A DNA stretch of 64,000 nt from Acrocarpospora catenulata (GCF_018476525.1 NZ_JAHCST010000036.1:27319-91318), one strand, 5' to 3'; shown: positions 48,044-59,694, counted from the first letter of the stretch. A program made the numbers and translations. Notes: a model not told the origin generated them from the sequence alone.

Positions 48044-48058
48044 TACGCTCTCGCCGTG
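48044..48058 (+). promoter_or_regulatory. Leaderless promoter -10 box of murE
   Basis: TACGCT (48044-48049) is followed by 6 nt and GTG 48056, with no ribosome binding site. It suggests an internal promoter in the dcw cluster. Confidence 0.45.
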
Positions 48059-49699
48059 AACCAGCCCGCCCATATACATCCGGGACATCCCGCCGACCAG
48101 GTAAACCAGGCGAATTACACATATCAGGCGACCTACACGAATCAGGCAAACGGTGTGAACAAGGCGACCAGCGCGACCCATGCGATGCGCCCGGCCACGC
48201 CGTCCGCCCGCCCGCTCTCCGGCCTGGCGACCCTGCTCGGCGCGCCCTCCGCCTCCGGCCGGGCGGCCCGCGGCGTGATCACCGGCGTGACCATCGACTC
48301 CCGGCGGGTCCGGCGCGGCGACCTCTACGTGGCGCTCCCCGGCAAGGCCGCGCACGGCGCGGTCTTCGCCGAGGCGGCCAGGGAGGCCGGCGCGGTGGCC
48401 ATCCTCACCGACGAGGCGGGCCGGGACGACGCCGCGGCCACCGGCCTGCCCGTGCTGGTGCTGCCCGACCCGCGCGCCCAGCTGGGCCAGGTCGCCGCCT
48501 GGGTGTACGGCCAGCCCGCCACCGACGTGCTGGTCATCGGGGTGACCGGGACCAGCGGCAAGTCCACCTCGACCTTCCTGCTGGAGGCGGGGCTGGCCGC
48601 GGCCGGGCACCGGACCGGTCTGGTCGGCGGGGTGGAGATCCGCGCCGGGGACATCCGGATCACCCCCGAGCTGACCACCCCGGAGGCCACCGACCTGCAG
48701 GGCCTGTTCGCGCTGATGCGGGAGGAGAAGGTGACCGCGGCGGCGATGGAGGTCTCCAGCCACGCGCTGGCCCTGGGCCGCGTGGACGGCATCTTCTACG
48801 ATGTCGCGATATTTACGAACCTGTCCCAGGATCATCTGGACTTTCACCGTGACTTCGACGACTACTTCGCCACCAAGGCCCGGCTGTTCACCCCGGAGTT
48901 CACCCGCCTCGGCGTGATCAACATCGACGACCCGCACGGCCGCGAGCTGGCCGGGTTCGCCAAGATCCCGATCACCACGTTCTCCGCCGCCGGGGACCCC
49001 GAGGCCGACTGGCGGGCCACGGACGTGCGCCTGGGCTCGGACGGCAGCGCGTTCCGGGTGGTCGGCCCCGGCGGCGTGGAGGCCGACGTCGCGGTCGGCC
49101 TGCCCGGACCGTTCAACGTGGCCAACACGCTGGGCGTGCTGATCGCCCTGGTGGAGATCGGGGTGCCGCTGCAGACCGCGGTGGCCGGGGTGGGCTCCTT
49201 CACCGGGGTGCCCGGCCGTATGGAGCGGGTGCCCTCGCCCGAGGGCTTCACCGCGATCGTGGACTACGCCCACAAGCCGGGCGCCGTGGAGTCGGTGCTC
49301 CGCTCGCTGCGCCCGGTCACCGAGGGCACGCTGACCATCGTGCTCGGCTGCGGCGGCGACCGGGACCGGGGTAAACGCCCGCTGATGGGGGAGGCCGCCG
49401 CCCGGCTGGCCGACGTGGCGATCCTCACCAGCGACAACCCCCGCACCGAGGATCCGCTGGCCATCCTGGCCGCGATGCTGGACGGGGCGCTGGAGGTGCC
49501 GCACGCCGAGCGGGCCCGGGTGATCGTGGAGCCGGACCGGGCGGGGGCCATCGACCTGGCGATCTCCCGTGCCGCGCCCGGAGATGTGGTAATTGTGGCC
49601 GGCAAGGGTCACGAGCAGGGCCAGTACGTCGCAGGCGAGGTCATCCCCTTCGATGACCGTCAGGTGGTCGCCGCCGCCATTCGCAGGAGGAACGCATGA
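48056..49699 (+). CDS. murE: UDP-MurNAc-tripeptide (meso-DAP) ligase
   Basis: MurE adds meso-diaminopimelate to UDP-MurNAc-L-Ala-D-Glu. The 547-residue product has GVTGTSGKSTSTFLLE for ATP, NLSQDHLDFH, DYAHKPGAVESVL, and D460-N-P-R463, the motif that selects meso-DAP rather than lysine. The first 42 or so residues are unusual: rich in Asn, Gln, Thr and Tyr, and encoded by less GC-rich DNA (48060-48180) before a family-like start at about RPLSGLATLLGA. The leaderless-type -10 box supports GTG 48056, but a later start is possible. The stop overlaps murF. Confidence 0.95.
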   Translation: MNQPAHIHPGHPADQVNQANYTYQATYTNQANGVNKATSATHAMRPATPSARPLSGLATLLGAPSASGRAARGVITGVTIDSRRVRRGDLYVALPGKAAHGAVFAEAAREAGAVAILTDEAGRDDAAATGLPVLVLPDPRAQLGQVAAWVYGQPATDVLVIGVTGTSGKSTSTFLLEAGLAAAGHRTGLVGGVEIRAGDIRITPELTTPEATDLQGLFALMREEKVTAAAMEVSSHALALGRVDGIFYDVAIFTNLSQDHLDFHRDFDDYFATKARLFTPEFTRLGVINIDDPHGRELAGFAKIPITTFSAAGDPEADWRATDVRLGSDGSAFRVVGPGGVEADVAVGLPGPFNVANTLGVLIALVEIGVPLQTAVAGVGSFTGVPGRMERVPSPEGFTAIVDYAHKPGAVESVLRSLRPVTEGTLTIVLGCGGDRDRGKRPLMGEAAARLADVAILTSDNPRTEDPLAILAAMLDGALEVPHAERARVIVEPDRAGAIDLAISRAAPGDVVIVAGKGHEQGQYVAGEVIPFDDRQVVAAAIRRRNA

Positions 49700-51063
49700 T
49701 CCCGTTGCCTTTGGGCCGGGTCGCAGAGATCACCTCGGGCGCCCTGATCGGGCAGACCGACCCCCGGGCGGTGGTGCGGGGCTCGGTCGTGATCGACTCG
49801 CGGGCGGTGGAGCCGGGGTCCCTCTTCGCCGCCTTCAAGGGCGAGCGGGTGGACGGGCACGACTACGCGGCCCAGGCGGTCGAGGCGGGGGCGGTGGCGG
49901 TGCTGGCCGCCCGCCCGGTGGACGGGCCCGCCGTCATCGTCGGCGACGTGGCCGCCGCGCTGGCCGCGCTGGCCAGGGCCGTGGTGGACGAGCTGCCCGA
50001 GGTGACCACGGTCGGGGTGACCGGATCGGCGGGGAAGACCTCCACCAAGGACCTGCTGGCCCGGCTGACCGCCAGGATCGGGCCCACCGTGGCGCCCGTC
50101 GGCTCGTACAACAACGAGATCGGGCATCCGCTGACCGTGCTGAGGGCCGGGACGGAGACCAGGTTCCTGGTGCTGGAGCTGAGCGCCAGGGACGTCGGCC
50201 ACATCGCGTACCTGACGGGTATCGCGCCGCCCAAGATCGGGGTGGTGCTCAACGTGGGCGCCGCGCACCTGGGGGTGTTCGGCGGCAGGGAGGCCATCGC
50301 GCGGGCCAAGGGTGAGCTGGTGGAGGCGCTGCCCGCCGACGGCGTGGCCGTGCTCAACGCCGACGACCCGCTGGTCCGGGGCATGGCGGCGCGCACCGCG
50401 GCCCGGGTGACCTGGTTCGGCCGCTCCCCGGAGGCGCACGTCAGGGCCGAGGACGAGCGCCTGGACGAGCGCGGCAGGGCCGCCTTCACGCTCCGCGCCC
50501 CCTCCGGCGCCGCCCCCGTCCGGCTCCGGCTGTACGGCGCGCACGCGGTCGCCAACGCGCTGGCCGCCGCCGCCGCGGCCTACGAGCTGGGCCTGCCGGT
50601 CTCCACCATCGCCGAGGAGCTGTCGGAGGCCGAGCCGAGGAGCCGGTGGCGGATGGAGGTCACCGACCGCCCCGACGGGGTGACCGTGATCAACGACGCG
50701 TACAACGCCAGCCCCGACTCGATGCGGGCCGCGTTCGCGGCGCTGGCCGCGCTGGCCGCGGGGCGGCGCCGCTTCGCCGTGCTGGCGGCCATGCGCGAGC
50801 TGGGCGAGGAGGGCCCGGCGCTGAACGAGGGCGTGGGCCGGCTGGCCGCCGGCGCGGGCCTGGAAGGGCTGGTCGTGGTGGGCGAGAACGCCGACCAGAT
50901 CATCGCGGGCGCGCCCGGCGCGAGCCACGTCCCCGACGTGGCGGCCGCGGTGGCCGAACTGTCGGGAAGGCTGGCGCCGGGAGACGTGGTGCTGATCAAG
51001 GGACCCCGGGCGGCCGGCCTGGAGCAGGTGGCCGCGAGACTGCTCGGAGGTGACCTCCGGTGA
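49696..51063 (+). CDS. murF: UDP-MurNAc-tripeptide D-Ala-D-Ala ligase
   Basis: MurF adds the D-Ala-D-Ala dipeptide to complete the UDP-MurNAc-pentapeptide. The 455-residue product has the ATP loop [15 protein letters not shown] near residue 110, the conserved [23 protein letters not shown] and [17 protein letters not shown] overlaps the murE stop by 4 nt and the stop overlaps mraY by 4 nt. Confidence 0.97.
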   Translation: MIPLPLGRVAEITSGALIGQTDPRAVVRGSVVIDSRAVEPGSLFAAFKGERVDGHDYAAQAVEAGAVAVLAARPVDGPAVIVGDVAAALAALARAVVDELPEVTTVGVTGSAGKTSTKDLLARLTARIGPTVAPVGSYNNEIGHPLTVLRAGTETRFLVLELSARDVGHIAYLTGIAPPKIGVVLNVGAAHLGVFGGREAIARAKGELVEALPADGVAVLNADDPLVRGMAARTAARVTWFGRSPEAHVRAEDERLDERGRAAFTLRAPSGAAPVRLRLYGAHAVANALAAAAAAYELGLPVSTIAEELSEAEPRSRWRMEVTDRPDGVTVINDAYNASPDSMRAAFAALAALAAGRRRFAVLAAMRELGEEGPALNEGVGRLAAGAGLEGLVVVGENADQIIAGAPGASHVPDVAAAVAELSGRLAPGDVVLIKGPRAAGLEQVAARLLGGDLR

Positions 51064-52139
51064 GAGACATCCTCGTCGCCGCCGCGGTCGGGCTGATCCT
51101 CTCCATGTTCGGCACGCCGCTGGCGATCCGGCTGTTCTCCCGCCGGGGCTACGGCCAGAACATCCGGGAGGAGGGACCGGCCGGCCACCACGACAAGCGG
51201 GGCACGCCCACCATGGGCGGCACGGTGATCGTGATCGCCGCGCTGCTCGGGTACGCGGCGGCGCATCTGGCCACCCTGCTGTCGGCCAACCCGGCGCCGC
51301 CCACCGCCTCCGCGCTGCTGGTGCTCTTCCTGATGACCGGGCTGGGCGTGGTCGGCTTCCTGGACGACTTCATCAAGATCTACAAGCAGCGCAGCCTGGG
51401 TCTGCGCAGCGGCGCCAAGGCCCTCGGCCAGCTGATCGTGGGGGCCGTCTTCGCGGTGCTGGTGGTGCGCTTCCCCAACGCGTACTCCATCACCCCGGCC
51501 GAGACGCGGCTGTCCTTCCTGCGGGACTTCGGCCCGCAGTCGATCGGGCTGTTCGCGTTCACCATCTGGGTGCTGATCATGATCGTCGGGTTCTCCAACG
51601 CGGTGAACCTGACCGACGGTCTGGACGGGCTGGCCTCGGGGGCCACCGGGATCGTGCTCGCCTCGTACGTGCTGATCGGCAACTGGCAGCTGCGCAACAG
51701 CTGCACCACCGCCATTCTCGGCCCCAACTGCTACATCGTGCGGGACCCGCTGGACCTGGCGGTGGTCGCCGCGGCCGTGCTGGGCGCGCTGGTCGGCTTC
51801 CTGTGGTGGAACGCGCCGCCCGCGAAGATCTTCATGGGCGACACCGGCTCGCTGGCCCTGGGCGGGGTGCTGGCCGGTCTGGCCATCACCACCCGGACCC
51901 AGCTGCTCCTGCTCATCCTGGCCGGGCTCTGTGTGGTGATCACCTCATCGGTGATCATTCAGGTCGGTTTCTTCAAGATGACCAGGAAACGCATCTTCCG
52001 GATGGCTCCCCTGCAGCACCACTTCGAGCTGAAAGGCTGGGCGGAGACCACCATCGTGGTCCGGTTCTGGCTGATCGCCGCACTCAGCGCGGCGGCCGGC
52101 CTCGGCCTGTTCTACGTCGAATGGATGCCCAAACTGTGA
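51060..52139 (+). CDS. mraY: Phospho-MurNAc-pentapeptide translocase
   Basis: MraY transfers phospho-MurNAc-pentapeptide to undecaprenyl phosphate, giving lipid I at the membrane. The 359-residue polytopic protein has about ten helices and the catalytic loops [26 protein letters not shown] and [13 protein letters not shown], plus [13 protein letters not shown] 51060 overlaps the murF stop; the end overlaps murD. Confidence 0.97.
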   Translation: MRDILVAAAVGLILSMFGTPLAIRLFSRRGYGQNIREEGPAGHHDKRGTPTMGGTVIVIAALLGYAAAHLATLLSANPAPPTASALLVLFLMTGLGVVGFLDDFIKIYKQRSLGLRSGAKALGQLIVGAVFAVLVVRFPNAYSITPAETRLSFLRDFGPQSIGLFAFTIWVLIMIVGFSNAVNLTDGLDGLASGATGIVLASYVLIGNWQLRNSCTTAILGPNCYIVRDPLDLAVVAAAVLGALVGFLWWNAPPAKIFMGDTGSLALGGVLAGLAITTRTQLLLLILAGLCVVITSSVIIQVGFFKMTRKRIFRMAPLQHHFELKGWAETTIVVRFWLIAALSAAAGLGLFYVEWMPKL

Positions 52140-53503
52140 GCACGTGCGTGGTGGTGGCCGGACTCGGGGTGTCCGGCGCCGCGGCCGCCCGCGGCCTGGC
52201 CCAGGGCGGCGAGCGGGTGGTGGTGCTGGAGCAGCGCGAGCGGCCGGTCCCGCCGGAGCTGGTCAAGCTCGGCGTGGAGGTGCGCTTCGGCGACCCGGCT
52301 CTGCCCGAGCGCACCGAGCTGGTGGTCACCTCGCCCGGCTGGCGGCCCGACCACCCGCTGCTGCTGACCGCCGCCACCCTCGGGGTGCCGGTGATCGGCG
52401 AGGTCGAGCTGGCCTGGCGGCTCCGGCACGCCGGCGCGCCCCCCTGGCTGGCGCTGACCGGTACCAACGGCAAGACCACCGCGGTGCGCATGCTGGCCGC
52501 CATCCTGGCCGCCGCCGGGGAGCACGTACGGGCCGTCGGCAACGTGGGCGCCCCCATCGTGGACGCGGTGCTTGACCCGGGCGACACCACCGTGCTGGCG
52601 GTGGAGCTGTCCAGCTTCCAGCTGCACTGGTCGACCGGCCTGGCCCCGGCCGCCGCCGCGATCCTGAACGTGGCCCCCGACCACATCGACTGGCACGGCT
52701 CGCTGGCCGAGTACGCCAGGGCCAAGGCCCGCATCTTCGCCCACGCGGACACCGTGATCTACAACGCCGACGACGAGTGGGCGACCCGGCTGGCAGAACC
52801 GCACCGGGACCGCACCCGGGTCGTCGGGTTCACCCTGGACGTGCCCCGCCCCGGCCAGCTGGGCGTGGTGGAGGACCTGCTGGTGGACCGGGCCTTCGTC
52901 GCCGACCCGGTCAGCTCGGCCGAGGAACTGGCCTCGCTCGGCGACGTGCGCCCGTTCGCCCCGCACAACGTGGCCAACGCGCTGGCCGCCGCGGCTTTGG
53001 CACGCTCCCACGGCGTGCCCGCCGGCGCGGTACGGCGCGGCCTGCACACCTTCGTGCCCGACCCGCACCGGATCGCGCACGTGGCCCGGGTGCGCGAGGT
53101 GGACTACGTGGACGACTCCAAGGCCACCAACCCGCACGCGGCGGCGGCCTCGCTGGCCGCCTTCCACTCGGTGGTCTGGATCGCGGGTGGCCAGCTGAAG
53201 GGCGCCGAGGTGGACGACCTGGTCCGCCGGGCCTCCTCCCGGCTGCGCGGCGCGGTGCTGCTGGGGGCCGACCGCGAGCGCATCGCCCAGGCTCTGGCGC
53301 GACACGCGCCGAATGTTCCGGTGCTTGAGGTGACCGGAGACGACACTGGGGTGATGGATCGTGTCGTCGCCGAAGCCGCCAGGCTCGCCTCCCCGGGGGA
53401 CACCGTGCTGCTGGCCCCCGCCGGGGCCTCGTTGGACATGTACGCCGGTTACGGCGCCCGGGGGGAGGCGTTCGCGCGAGCCGTACGGCGGCTGGCCGAG
53501 TGA
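52136..53503 (+). CDS. murD: UDP-MurNAc-L-Ala D-glutamate ligase
   Basis: MurD adds D-glutamate to UDP-MurNAc-L-Ala. The product is 455 residues from GTG 52136 (sharing GTGA with the mraY stop, as elsewhere in this cluster); an in-frame ATG at 52121 is a possible alternative adding 5 residues. The N-terminal Rossmann strand reads [17 protein letters not shown], the ATP loop [14 protein letters not shown], then [10 protein letters not shown] and [14 protein letters not shown]. The stop overlaps ftsW. Confidence 0.96.
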   Translation: MSTCVVVAGLGVSGAAAARGLAQGGERVVVLEQRERPVPPELVKLGVEVRFGDPALPERTELVVTSPGWRPDHPLLLTAATLGVPVIGEVELAWRLRHAGAPPWLALTGTNGKTTAVRMLAAILAAAGEHVRAVGNVGAPIVDAVLDPGDTTVLAVELSSFQLHWSTGLAPAAAAILNVAPDHIDWHGSLAEYARAKARIFAHADTVIYNADDEWATRLAEPHRDRTRVVGFTLDVPRPGQLGVVEDLLVDRAFVADPVSSAEELASLGDVRPFAPHNVANALAAAALARSHGVPAGAVRRGLHTFVPDPHRIAHVARVREVDYVDDSKATNPHAAAASLAAFHSVVWIAGGQLKGAEVDDLVRRASSRLRGAVLLGADRERIAQALARHAPNVPVLEVTGDDTGVMDRVVAEAARLASPGDTVLLAPAGASLDMYAGYGARGEAFARAVRRLAE

Positions 53504-54744
53504 CCGCCGCCGATGGGGCGGCCGAGAAGCCCCGGCCCAACTGGCTGCGGGTCCAGGCCGCCACCCTGCGTGAGCTGCTGTCCCGGCCGCTCACCTCGTA
53601 CTACCTGGTGCTCGGGTGCAGCGCGCTGCTGCTGGCGCTCGGCCTGATGATGGTGCTCTCGGCCTCCAGCATCGAGGCGCTGCAGATCAAGGGCGACCCG
53701 TTCTACTGGTTCCTCAAGCAGTCGCTCTCGGTGGCGCTGGGCATCCCGCTGATGTACGCCTGCGCCAAGCTGCCGCAGCGGTTCTTCCGGCTGGCCGGGT
53801 ACCCGCTGCTGGCGCTGTCCATCATCGGCCTGGTCATGGTGATCTTCATCGGCTCCACCGAGCTGGGCGCGCAGCGCTGGATCTACATCGGCAGCCTCAC
53901 CATCCAGCCCTCCGAGCCGGCCAAGCTGGCCCTGGTGCTCTGGGGAGCCGACATCCTGGCCAGGCACGCCCGCGGCAAGCTGATGGAGTGGCGGAACCTG
54001 CTGATCCCGCTGATGCCCGGGGTGGCCATCCTGGCGGTGCTGGTGATGTGGGGCCGCGACCTGGGCACCACCCTGGTCCTGATGATCATCTTCCTGGCCC
54101 TGCTCTGGGTGGTGGGCGCCCCGGTCCGGCTGTTCGCCGGCATCCTCGGCGTGCTGGCCATCGCCACCGTCTTCATGATCACCTCGGAGGGCTACCGCTC
54201 GGACCGCATCGAGGGCTGGCTGCGGACCTGGGAGAACGCCCAGGGCTCCGGCTACCAGGCCGCGCAGGGGCAGATCGCGATGGGTTCCGGCGGCTGGTTC
54301 GGCCTGGGCCTGGGCAGCAGCCGCCAGAAGTGGGACTGGGTGCCGCACGCGGAGAGCGACTTCATCTTCTCCATCCTGGGCGAGGAACTCGGCCTGATGG
54401 GCACCCTGGTGGTGGTCGCCCTGTTCGGCCTGCTCGGCTACGCGGGCCTGCGCATCGCCTCCCGCGTCAACGACCCGTTCGTCCGGCTGACCAGCGCCGC
54501 CACCGTGGCCTGGATCGCGGGACAGGCCATCGTCAACATCGGCGCCGTGATCGGAGTGCTGCCGATCACGGGGATTCCGCTCCCGCTCGTCTCGTACGGA
54601 GGCTCGGCCCTGTTGCCGACACTGGCGGCGCTTGGGATGTTGTTGTCGTTCGCGAAACGTGAGCCGGGTGCGGCCGAAGCGTTGGCTGCGCGGGGACCCG
54701 GACCGGCGGCGCGAGCCCTAAGCTGGCTTGGCCTCCGGGCATAA
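53500..54744 (+). CDS. ftsW: Septal peptidoglycan polymerase (SEDS)
   Basis: FtsW is the SEDS glycosyltransferase that builds septal glycan strands with FtsI. The 414-residue protein has about ten membrane helices and the family segments [23 protein letters not shown] (with the catalytic loop region), [18 protein letters not shown], and [21 protein letters not shown] overlaps the murD stop by 4 nt. Its cytoplasmic tail is short and Ala/Gly-rich. Confidence 0.97.
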   Translation: MTAADGAAEKPRPNWLRVQAATLRELLSRPLTSYYLVLGCSALLLALGLMMVLSASSIEALQIKGDPFYWFLKQSLSVALGIPLMYACAKLPQRFFRLAGYPLLALSIIGLVMVIFIGSTELGAQRWIYIGSLTIQPSEPAKLALVLWGADILARHARGKLMEWRNLLIPLMPGVAILAVLVMWGRDLGTTLVLMIIFLALLWVVGAPVRLFAGILGVLAIATVFMITSEGYRSDRIEGWLRTWENAQGSGYQAAQGQIAMGSGGWFGLGLGSSRQKWDWVPHAESDFIFSILGEELGLMGTLVVVALFGLLGYAGLRIASRVNDPFVRLTSAATVAWIAGQAIVNIGAVIGVLPITGIPLPLVSYGGSALLPTLAALGMLLSFAKREPGAAEALAARGPGPAARALSWLGLRA

Positions 54745-54782
54745 TTCCGCGATCTGGTACGCGGCTTGACATAGGGAGAGAC

Positions 54783-55862
54783 ATGAGGGTGGTCCTCGCC
54801 GGCGGCGGGACGGCCGGCCATATCGAGCCGGCGCTCGCGCTGGCCGACGCGCTTCGTCAGCAGGACCCGGCGATCGGGATCACCTGCCTGGGCACCGATC
54901 GTGGACTGGAGACCCGGCTGGTGCCCGCCCGGGGTTACGAGCTGCAGCTGGTGCCGGCCGTGCCGCTGCCCCGCGCGCTGACCCCCCAGCTGCTGACGGT
55001 GCCCGGCCGGCTGGCCGGGGCGATCAGCACCGCCTCCCAGATCCTCGACCGGCTGGGGGCCAACATCCTGGTCGGCTTCGGCGGCTACGTGGCCACCCCC
55101 GCCTACCTGGCCGCCCGTCGCCGCGGCGTGCCGATCGTGGTGCACGAGGCCAATCCGCGGCCGGGCCTGGCCAACCGCCTGGGCGCCCGGCTCACCGACC
55201 ACGTCTTCACCGGTCATCCCGACACCGCGCTGCCGGGCGGCCAGTACATCGGCATCCCGCTCCGGCGCGAGGTGGTGGCCATGGACCGGTTCTCGCTGGG
55301 AGACAAGGCCAGGTCGTACTTCGGTCTGGAGTCTGACCGGCCGACGCTGCTGGTGTTCGGCGGCTCGCAGGGGGCCCGCTCGATCAACAACGCCGCGCTG
55401 GCCGCGGCCCCGCGGTTGCGCGCGGCCGGGGTGCAGGTGCTGCACGTGGTCGGCCCCAAGAACACCGTCGAGCAGGAGCCCCCGCCCGGCGACCCGCAGT
55501 ACGTCATCCTGCCCTACGTGGACCGCATGGACCTGGCCTACGCCGCCGCCGACCTGGTGCTCTGCCGGAGCGGGGCGATGACCTGCGCCGAGCTGACCGC
55601 GGTGGGCCTGCCGGGGGCTTACGTGCCGCTTCCGCACGGCAACGGCGAGCAGCGGCTGAACGCGGCCCCGATCGTCGAGGCGGGCGGCGGGCTGATGGTC
55701 GAGGACGCCGAGCTCACCCCCGAGTGGATCATCAACACCCTGGTGCCGATCCTGCACAACCCGGAGAAGGTGGCCAGGATGTCGGAGGCCTCCGCCCGGA
55801 TGGGCCGCCGGGACGCCGACGTGACGCTGGCCCGCAAGGTTCTGGAGATCGCTTCGCGATGA
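54783..55862 (+). CDS. murG: UDP-GlcNAc:lipid I N-acetylglucosaminyltransferase
   Basis: MurG converts lipid I to lipid II on the inner face of the membrane. The 359-residue GT-B protein has the glycine loop [16 protein letters not shown] at residues 4-19, [42 protein letters not shown] and the UDP-GlcNAc site [25 protein letters not shown] precedes ATG 54783. The 38-nt gap after ftsW includes TTGACATAGG, possibly a weak promoter box. The stop overlaps murC. Confidence 0.97.
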   Translation: MRVVLAGGGTAGHIEPALALADALRQQDPAIGITCLGTDRGLETRLVPARGYELQLVPAVPLPRALTPQLLTVPGRLAGAISTASQILDRLGANILVGFGGYVATPAYLAARRRGVPIVVHEANPRPGLANRLGARLTDHVFTGHPDTALPGGQYIGIPLRREVVAMDRFSLGDKARSYFGLESDRPTLLVFGGSQGARSINNAALAAAPRLRAAGVQVLHVVGPKNTVEQEPPPGDPQYVILPYVDRMDLAYAAADLVLCRSGAMTCAELTAVGLPGAYVPLPHGNGEQRLNAAPIVEAGGGLMVEDAELTPEWIINTLVPILHNPEKVARMSEASARMGRRDADVTLARKVLEIASR

Positions 55863-57256
55863 GTCTGGTGAAACTGATCGAGCCGGTGCCCGCCGAGGAG
55901 CTGGGCCGGGTGCACTTCATCGGCATCGGCGGGGCCGGCATGTCGGGTATCGCCCGGATCCTGCTCAAGCGCGGCCTGGCCGTCTCCGGCAGCGACGCGC
56001 GCAGCTCCGACCTGCTGGCCGAGCTGCGCGAGCTGGGCGCCACCGTGCACGTGGGGCACGCCGCCTCGCACATCAGGGACGTGAACACGGTGGTGGTGTC
56101 CACCGCGATCCGGGACTCCAACCCGGAGCTGGGGGAGGCGCTCCGGCAGAACGTCCGGATCATCCCCCGGGCCGCCGCGCTGGCCGCCGTGATGGCCGGC
56201 CGGGTGGGCATCGCCGTGGCGGGCACCCACGGCAAGACCACCACCACCTCGATGCTCACCGTGGCCCTGCAGAAGTGCGGGGCCGACCCGTCGTACTGCG
56301 TGGGCGGGCAGCTGGTGACCACCGGTCTGGGCGCCGACGAGGGCACCGGGGAGGTGTTCGTGGCCGAGGCGGACGAGAGCGACGGCTCCTTCCTGATGCT
56401 GGCCCCCCGGATCGCCGTGGTCACCAACGTGGAGCCCGACCACCTGGACAACTACGGGGAGCCGCAGGCGGTCTACGACAGCTTCGCCCGGTTCGTGGAC
56501 CGGGTGGGCTCGGTGCTGGTGCTCTGCGCCGACGACCCCGGTTCCGCCGCGCTGGCCCCGGCCGCCCGCGAGCGCGGCCTCAAGGTGGTCACCTACGGGG
56601 AGGCGGCCGACGCCGTCATCCGGGTGGCCGAGGTGGCGCCGCGCGGCCTGGGCGTGGAGTTCGAGGTGGCCGGGCACGGCCGGGTCCGGCTGAACGTGCC
56701 AGGGCGGCACAACGCGCTGAACGCGGCCGCCGTGCTCGCCGTGGCGCTGGAGCTGGGCCTGCCGTTCGACGAGGTCAGGGACGGGCTCGCGGCGTTCACC
56801 GGGGCCAAGCGCCGGTTCGAGGCCAAGGGCGAGGCCGACGGGGTGAGCGTGTTCGACAGCTACGCCCACCATCCCACCGAGCTCGCCGCCGACCTGCGCG
56901 CGGCCCGCGACGTGGTGGTCGGCGGCGGCCGGGTGATCGCGGTCTTCCAGCCGCACCTGTACTCCCGCACCCGGTACTTCGCCGCGGAGTTCGGCGCCGC
57001 GCTCGGCCTGGCCGACGAGGCCATCGTGCTGGACGTCTACGGGGCCAGGGAGGACCCGGAGCCCGGCGTGTCCGGCGCGCTGGTGGCGGGCAAGGTCCCG
57101 CTCCCGTCCGACCGGGTCGCCTATGCTCCGGACAGGTCCGCGGTGCCCGCCCTGGTGGCGGGCCGGGCCCGGCCGGGGGACATCGTGCTCACCATGGGCG
57201 CGGGCGACGTCACCGAGCTCGGCCCGCACATCGTGGCGGAGTTGCTGGCCCGCTGA
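55859..57256 (+). CDS. murC: UDP-N-acetylmuramate L-alanine ligase
   Basis: MurC adds L-alanine to UDP-MurNAc, the first peptide-stem step. The product is 465 residues: [19 protein letters not shown] at the start (UDP-MurNAc), the ATP loop [24 protein letters not shown] and [16 protein letters not shown] overlaps the murG stop by 4 nt. The coding region before 55859 in this frame is murG sequence, not part of MurC. Confidence 0.97.
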   Translation: MSLVKLIEPVPAEELGRVHFIGIGGAGMSGIARILLKRGLAVSGSDARSSDLLAELRELGATVHVGHAASHIRDVNTVVVSTAIRDSNPELGEALRQNVRIIPRAAALAAVMAGRVGIAVAGTHGKTTTTSMLTVALQKCGADPSYCVGGQLVTTGLGADEGTGEVFVAEADESDGSFLMLAPRIAVVTNVEPDHLDNYGEPQAVYDSFARFVDRVGSVLVLCADDPGSAALAPAARERGLKVVTYGEAADAVIRVAEVAPRGLGVEFEVAGHGRVRLNVPGRHNALNAAAVLAVALELGLPFDEVRDGLAAFTGAKRRFEAKGEADGVSVFDSYAHHPTELAADLRAARDVVVGGGRVIAVFQPHLYSRTRYFAAEFGAALGLADEAIVLDVYGAREDPEPGVSGALVAGKVPLPSDRVAYAPDRSAVPALVAGRARPGDIVLTMGAGDVTELGPHIVAELLAR

Positions 57257-57290
57257 GCCGACGGGTCTGGCGGGGGGAACGGAGGGCCCG

Positions 57291-57965
57291 GTGCGCAAGA
57301 GCCTGCTGTGGCGTACGGCGCTGGCGACCCTGCCGGCCGGGGCCGCGGTGGCGGCGGCCGCCTGGGTGGTCTTCCTGTCGCCGGTGCTGGGCGTCCGCGA
57401 GGTGGTGGTGACGGGGAACCTGACGCTCCCGGCCGAGCAGGTCCGCCGGGCCGCCGCGGTTGCCCCCGACACCCCGCTGGTCACCGTGGACCTGGAGCAG
57501 GTGCGGGCCAGGGTGGCCGCGCTCCGCGCGGTCGAGTCGGCCCGGGTGGTCCGCGACTGGCCGGGCACCCTGCGGATCAAGGTGGTCGAGCGCACCCCGC
57601 TGGCCTCGGCCCGGATGTCGGGGAAGATGGCCGTGGTGGACCGGTTCGGCGTGGTGCTCGACCTGGTGGACGTGGCCCCGCCCCGGCTGCCGCTGCTGCG
57701 GGTGCACCGTCTCGATCCGGCCGACCCGGCGGTGCGGGCCGCCCTGGCCGTGCTGGACGCCCTGCCGGAGTCGCTGTCCCGCCTGGTGGACGAGGTGAGC
57801 GCGGGCTCAGCGGAGAACGTGACCTTCCGGCTCAACGACGGGCGGACCGTGGTCTGGGGTGGCCGGGACCGGGCGGCCGACAAGTCCCGCATCCTCACCA
57901 CGCTGCTTCGCGAGAGCGCCATGACCTTCGACGTCAGCTCCCCTGACGTGGTCACCGTCAAGTGA
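57291..57965 (+). CDS. ftsQ: Division protein FtsQ
   Basis: FtsQ links early and late division proteins. The 224-residue bitopic protein has a short cytoplasmic N-terminus, one membrane helix (about residues 10-31), a POTRA domain (VREVVVTGNLTLPAEQVRRAA) and the FtsQ beta domain (IKVVERTPLASARM, GVVLDLVDVAPPRLPLLRV). GTG 57291 is preceded by GGAGGG; longer in-frame readings overlap murC. Confidence 0.93.
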   Translation: MRKSLLWRTALATLPAGAAVAAAAWVVFLSPVLGVREVVVTGNLTLPAEQVRRAAAVAPDTPLVTVDLEQVRARVAALRAVESARVVRDWPGTLRIKVVERTPLASARMSGKMAVVDRFGVVLDLVDVAPPRLPLLRVHRLDPADPAVRAALAVLDALPESLSRLVDEVSAGSAENVTFRLNDGRTVVWGGRDRAADKSRILTTLLRESAMTFDVSSPDVVTVK

Positions 57966-58023
57966 GCACGCACGCTCCCGCGATCCCGCTCGCGACACGC
58001 CGGAGCGGTAACGGCGCGGTTAG

Positions 58024-58053
58024 TTGACCCTGGGGGAGGCGCAACCCTACTGT
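58024..58053 (+). promoter_or_regulatory. Likely ftsZ promoter
   Basis: TTGACC (58024-58029) and TACTGT (58048-58053) are separated by 18 nt, a good sigma-70-type match about 160 bp before ftsZ. A second TTGACA at 58071-58076 has no clear -10 partner but forms part of an inverted repeat. Confidence 0.5.
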
Positions 58054-58063
58054 CCGTATCAAT

Positions 58064-58099
58064 CCTCAGGTTGACATAACTCTAAATCTCAACTTGAGG
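58064..58099. promoter_or_regulatory. Inverted repeat in the ftsZ leader
   Basis: CCTCAGGTTGA (58064-58074) and TCAACTTGAGG (58089-58099) are inverted arms matching at 10 of 11 positions around 14 AT-rich nt. It lies downstream of the likely promoter, so it could be an operator or an RNA hairpin. Confidence 0.5.
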
Positions 58100-58212
58100 G
58101 TGAGGGTTGGAACAGGGCGGGAAGTCGCCCCAGGTTTGAGCACTCGAACCGCGGTGCCCAGCATCGCGATCACTACAGAGACATATGTAAGCGAGCGGAA
58201 AGGCCCCTCGTC

Positions 58213-59694
58213 GTGGCAGCACCGCAGAACTACCTCGCGGTCATCAAGGTCGTCGGCATCGGCGGCGGCGGAGTCAACGCCGTGAACCGGATGATTGAGG
58301 AGGGACTCAAGGGCGTCGAGTTCATCGCCATCAATACCGATGCCCAGGCGCTGCTGATGAGTGACGCCGACGTGAAACTCGACGTGGGCAGAGAGCTCAC
58401 GCGCGGCCTGGGCGCCGGGGCCAACCCCGAGGTGGGCCGGAAGGCCGCCGAAGATCACCGTGAGGAGATCGAGGAGGTCATCAAGGGCGCCGACATGGTG
58501 TTCGTGACCGCCGGAGAGGGCGGTGGCACCGGCACCGGCGGCGCGCCCGTGGTGGCCAACATCGCCCGCTCCCTGGGCGCGCTGACCATCGGCGTGGTGA
58601 CCCGTCCGTTCAGCTTCGAGGGCAAGCGCCGGGCCATGCAGGCCGAGGCGGGCATCGAGAACCTGCGGGCCGAGGTGGACACCCTCATCGTGATCCCCAA
58701 CGACCGCCTGCTGTCCATCTCGGACCGCCAGGTGAGCGTGCTGGACGCGTTCAAGGCCGCCGACCAGGTGCTGCTCTCCGGTGTGCAGGGCATCACCGAC
58801 CTGATCACCACGCCTGGCCTGATCAACCTGGACTTCGCGGACGTCAAGTCGGTCATGTCCGGGGCCGGTTCCGCGCTGATGGGCATCGGCCACGCGCGCG
58901 GCGACGACCGCTCGGTGGCCGCCGCCGAGATGGCCGTCTCCAGCCCGCTGCTGGAAGCCAGCATCGACGGCGCGCACGGCGTGCTGCTGTCCATCGCGGG
59001 CGGCTCCGACCTGGGCCTGTTCGAGATCAACGAGGCCGCGCAGCTGGTCTCCAACGCCGCCGCGCCGGACGCCAACATCATCTTCGGCACGGTCATCGAC
59101 GACGCGCTGGGCGACGAGGTCCGGGTGACCGTGATCGCCGCCGGGTTCGACGAGCCGGTCCCGGAGAAGCCCGCCGTGATGCCGCAGCCGCGCCAGCAGC
59201 AGTCCCGCCCGGCGGCACCCGCCCCGGCGGCCGCGCGCGAGCGGCCCGGCCTGTCGTCGTTCGTCGCGCCGCAGAAGCCGGAACCCCGCCACGAAGTCCG
59301 GCATGAGGCCCGGCACGAGGCCCGCCAGGAGTCCCGGCCCGAGTCGCCGGTCCGCCCGGTCTCGCCGGTCACCCCGGCCCCGCCGGTGGCCTCCGCGCCC
59401 GCTCCGGTGCCGCCGCCGGTCAGCTCGCCCGCGGGCCCGCCGGTCAGCCCGGTGGTGAGCCACCCGGCCGCACAGGCGCCGCAGGTGCCCGCGGCCTCGG
59501 CCGAGCCGGTCCCGTTCGGCCGCGAGGGCGATCAGGGCGCGCGGGGGGAGGGCAACACCGGCCCTTTCGCCATACCGCGCCCTACTGAGCCACCGACACC
59601 GATCACCTCCAAGCTCACCCAGCCGGTTCCCCGGCGCCCGGTGGTCTTCGAGGAGCAGGAAGAGGAGCTCGACGTGCCTGACTTCCTGAAGTGA
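58213..59694 (+). CDS. ftsZ: Cell division GTPase FtsZ
   Basis: FtsZ polymerises into the division ring. The 493-residue product has [16 protein letters not shown], the tubulin signature GGGTGTG at 103-109, [15 protein letters not shown] and NDRLL. A Pro-rich linker of about 150 residues (about 320-475, with [12 protein letters not shown] repeats) leads to the conserved tail ELDVPDFLK, which binds SepF and other partners. GTG 58213 has GGAAAGG upstream. Its own promoter lies in the 247-bp gap after ftsQ. Confidence 0.98.
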   Translation: MAAPQNYLAVIKVVGIGGGGVNAVNRMIEEGLKGVEFIAINTDAQALLMSDADVKLDVGRELTRGLGAGANPEVGRKAAEDHREEIEEVIKGADMVFVTAGEGGGTGTGGAPVVANIARSLGALTIGVVTRPFSFEGKRRAMQAEAGIENLRAEVDTLIVIPNDRLLSISDRQVSVLDAFKAADQVLLSGVQGITDLITTPGLINLDFADVKSVMSGAGSALMGIGHARGDDRSVAAAEMAVSSPLLEASIDGAHGVLLSIAGGSDLGLFEINEAAQLVSNAAAPDANIIFGTVIDDALGDEVRVTVIAAGFDEPVPEKPAVMPQPRQQQSRPAAPAPAAARERPGLSSFVAPQKPEPRHEVRHEARHEARQESRPESPVRPVSPVTPAPPVASAPAPVPPPVSSPAGPPVSPVVSHPAAQAPQVPAASAEPVPFGREGDQGARGEGNTGPFAIPRPTEPPTPITSKLTQPVPRRPVVFEEQEEELDVPDFLK

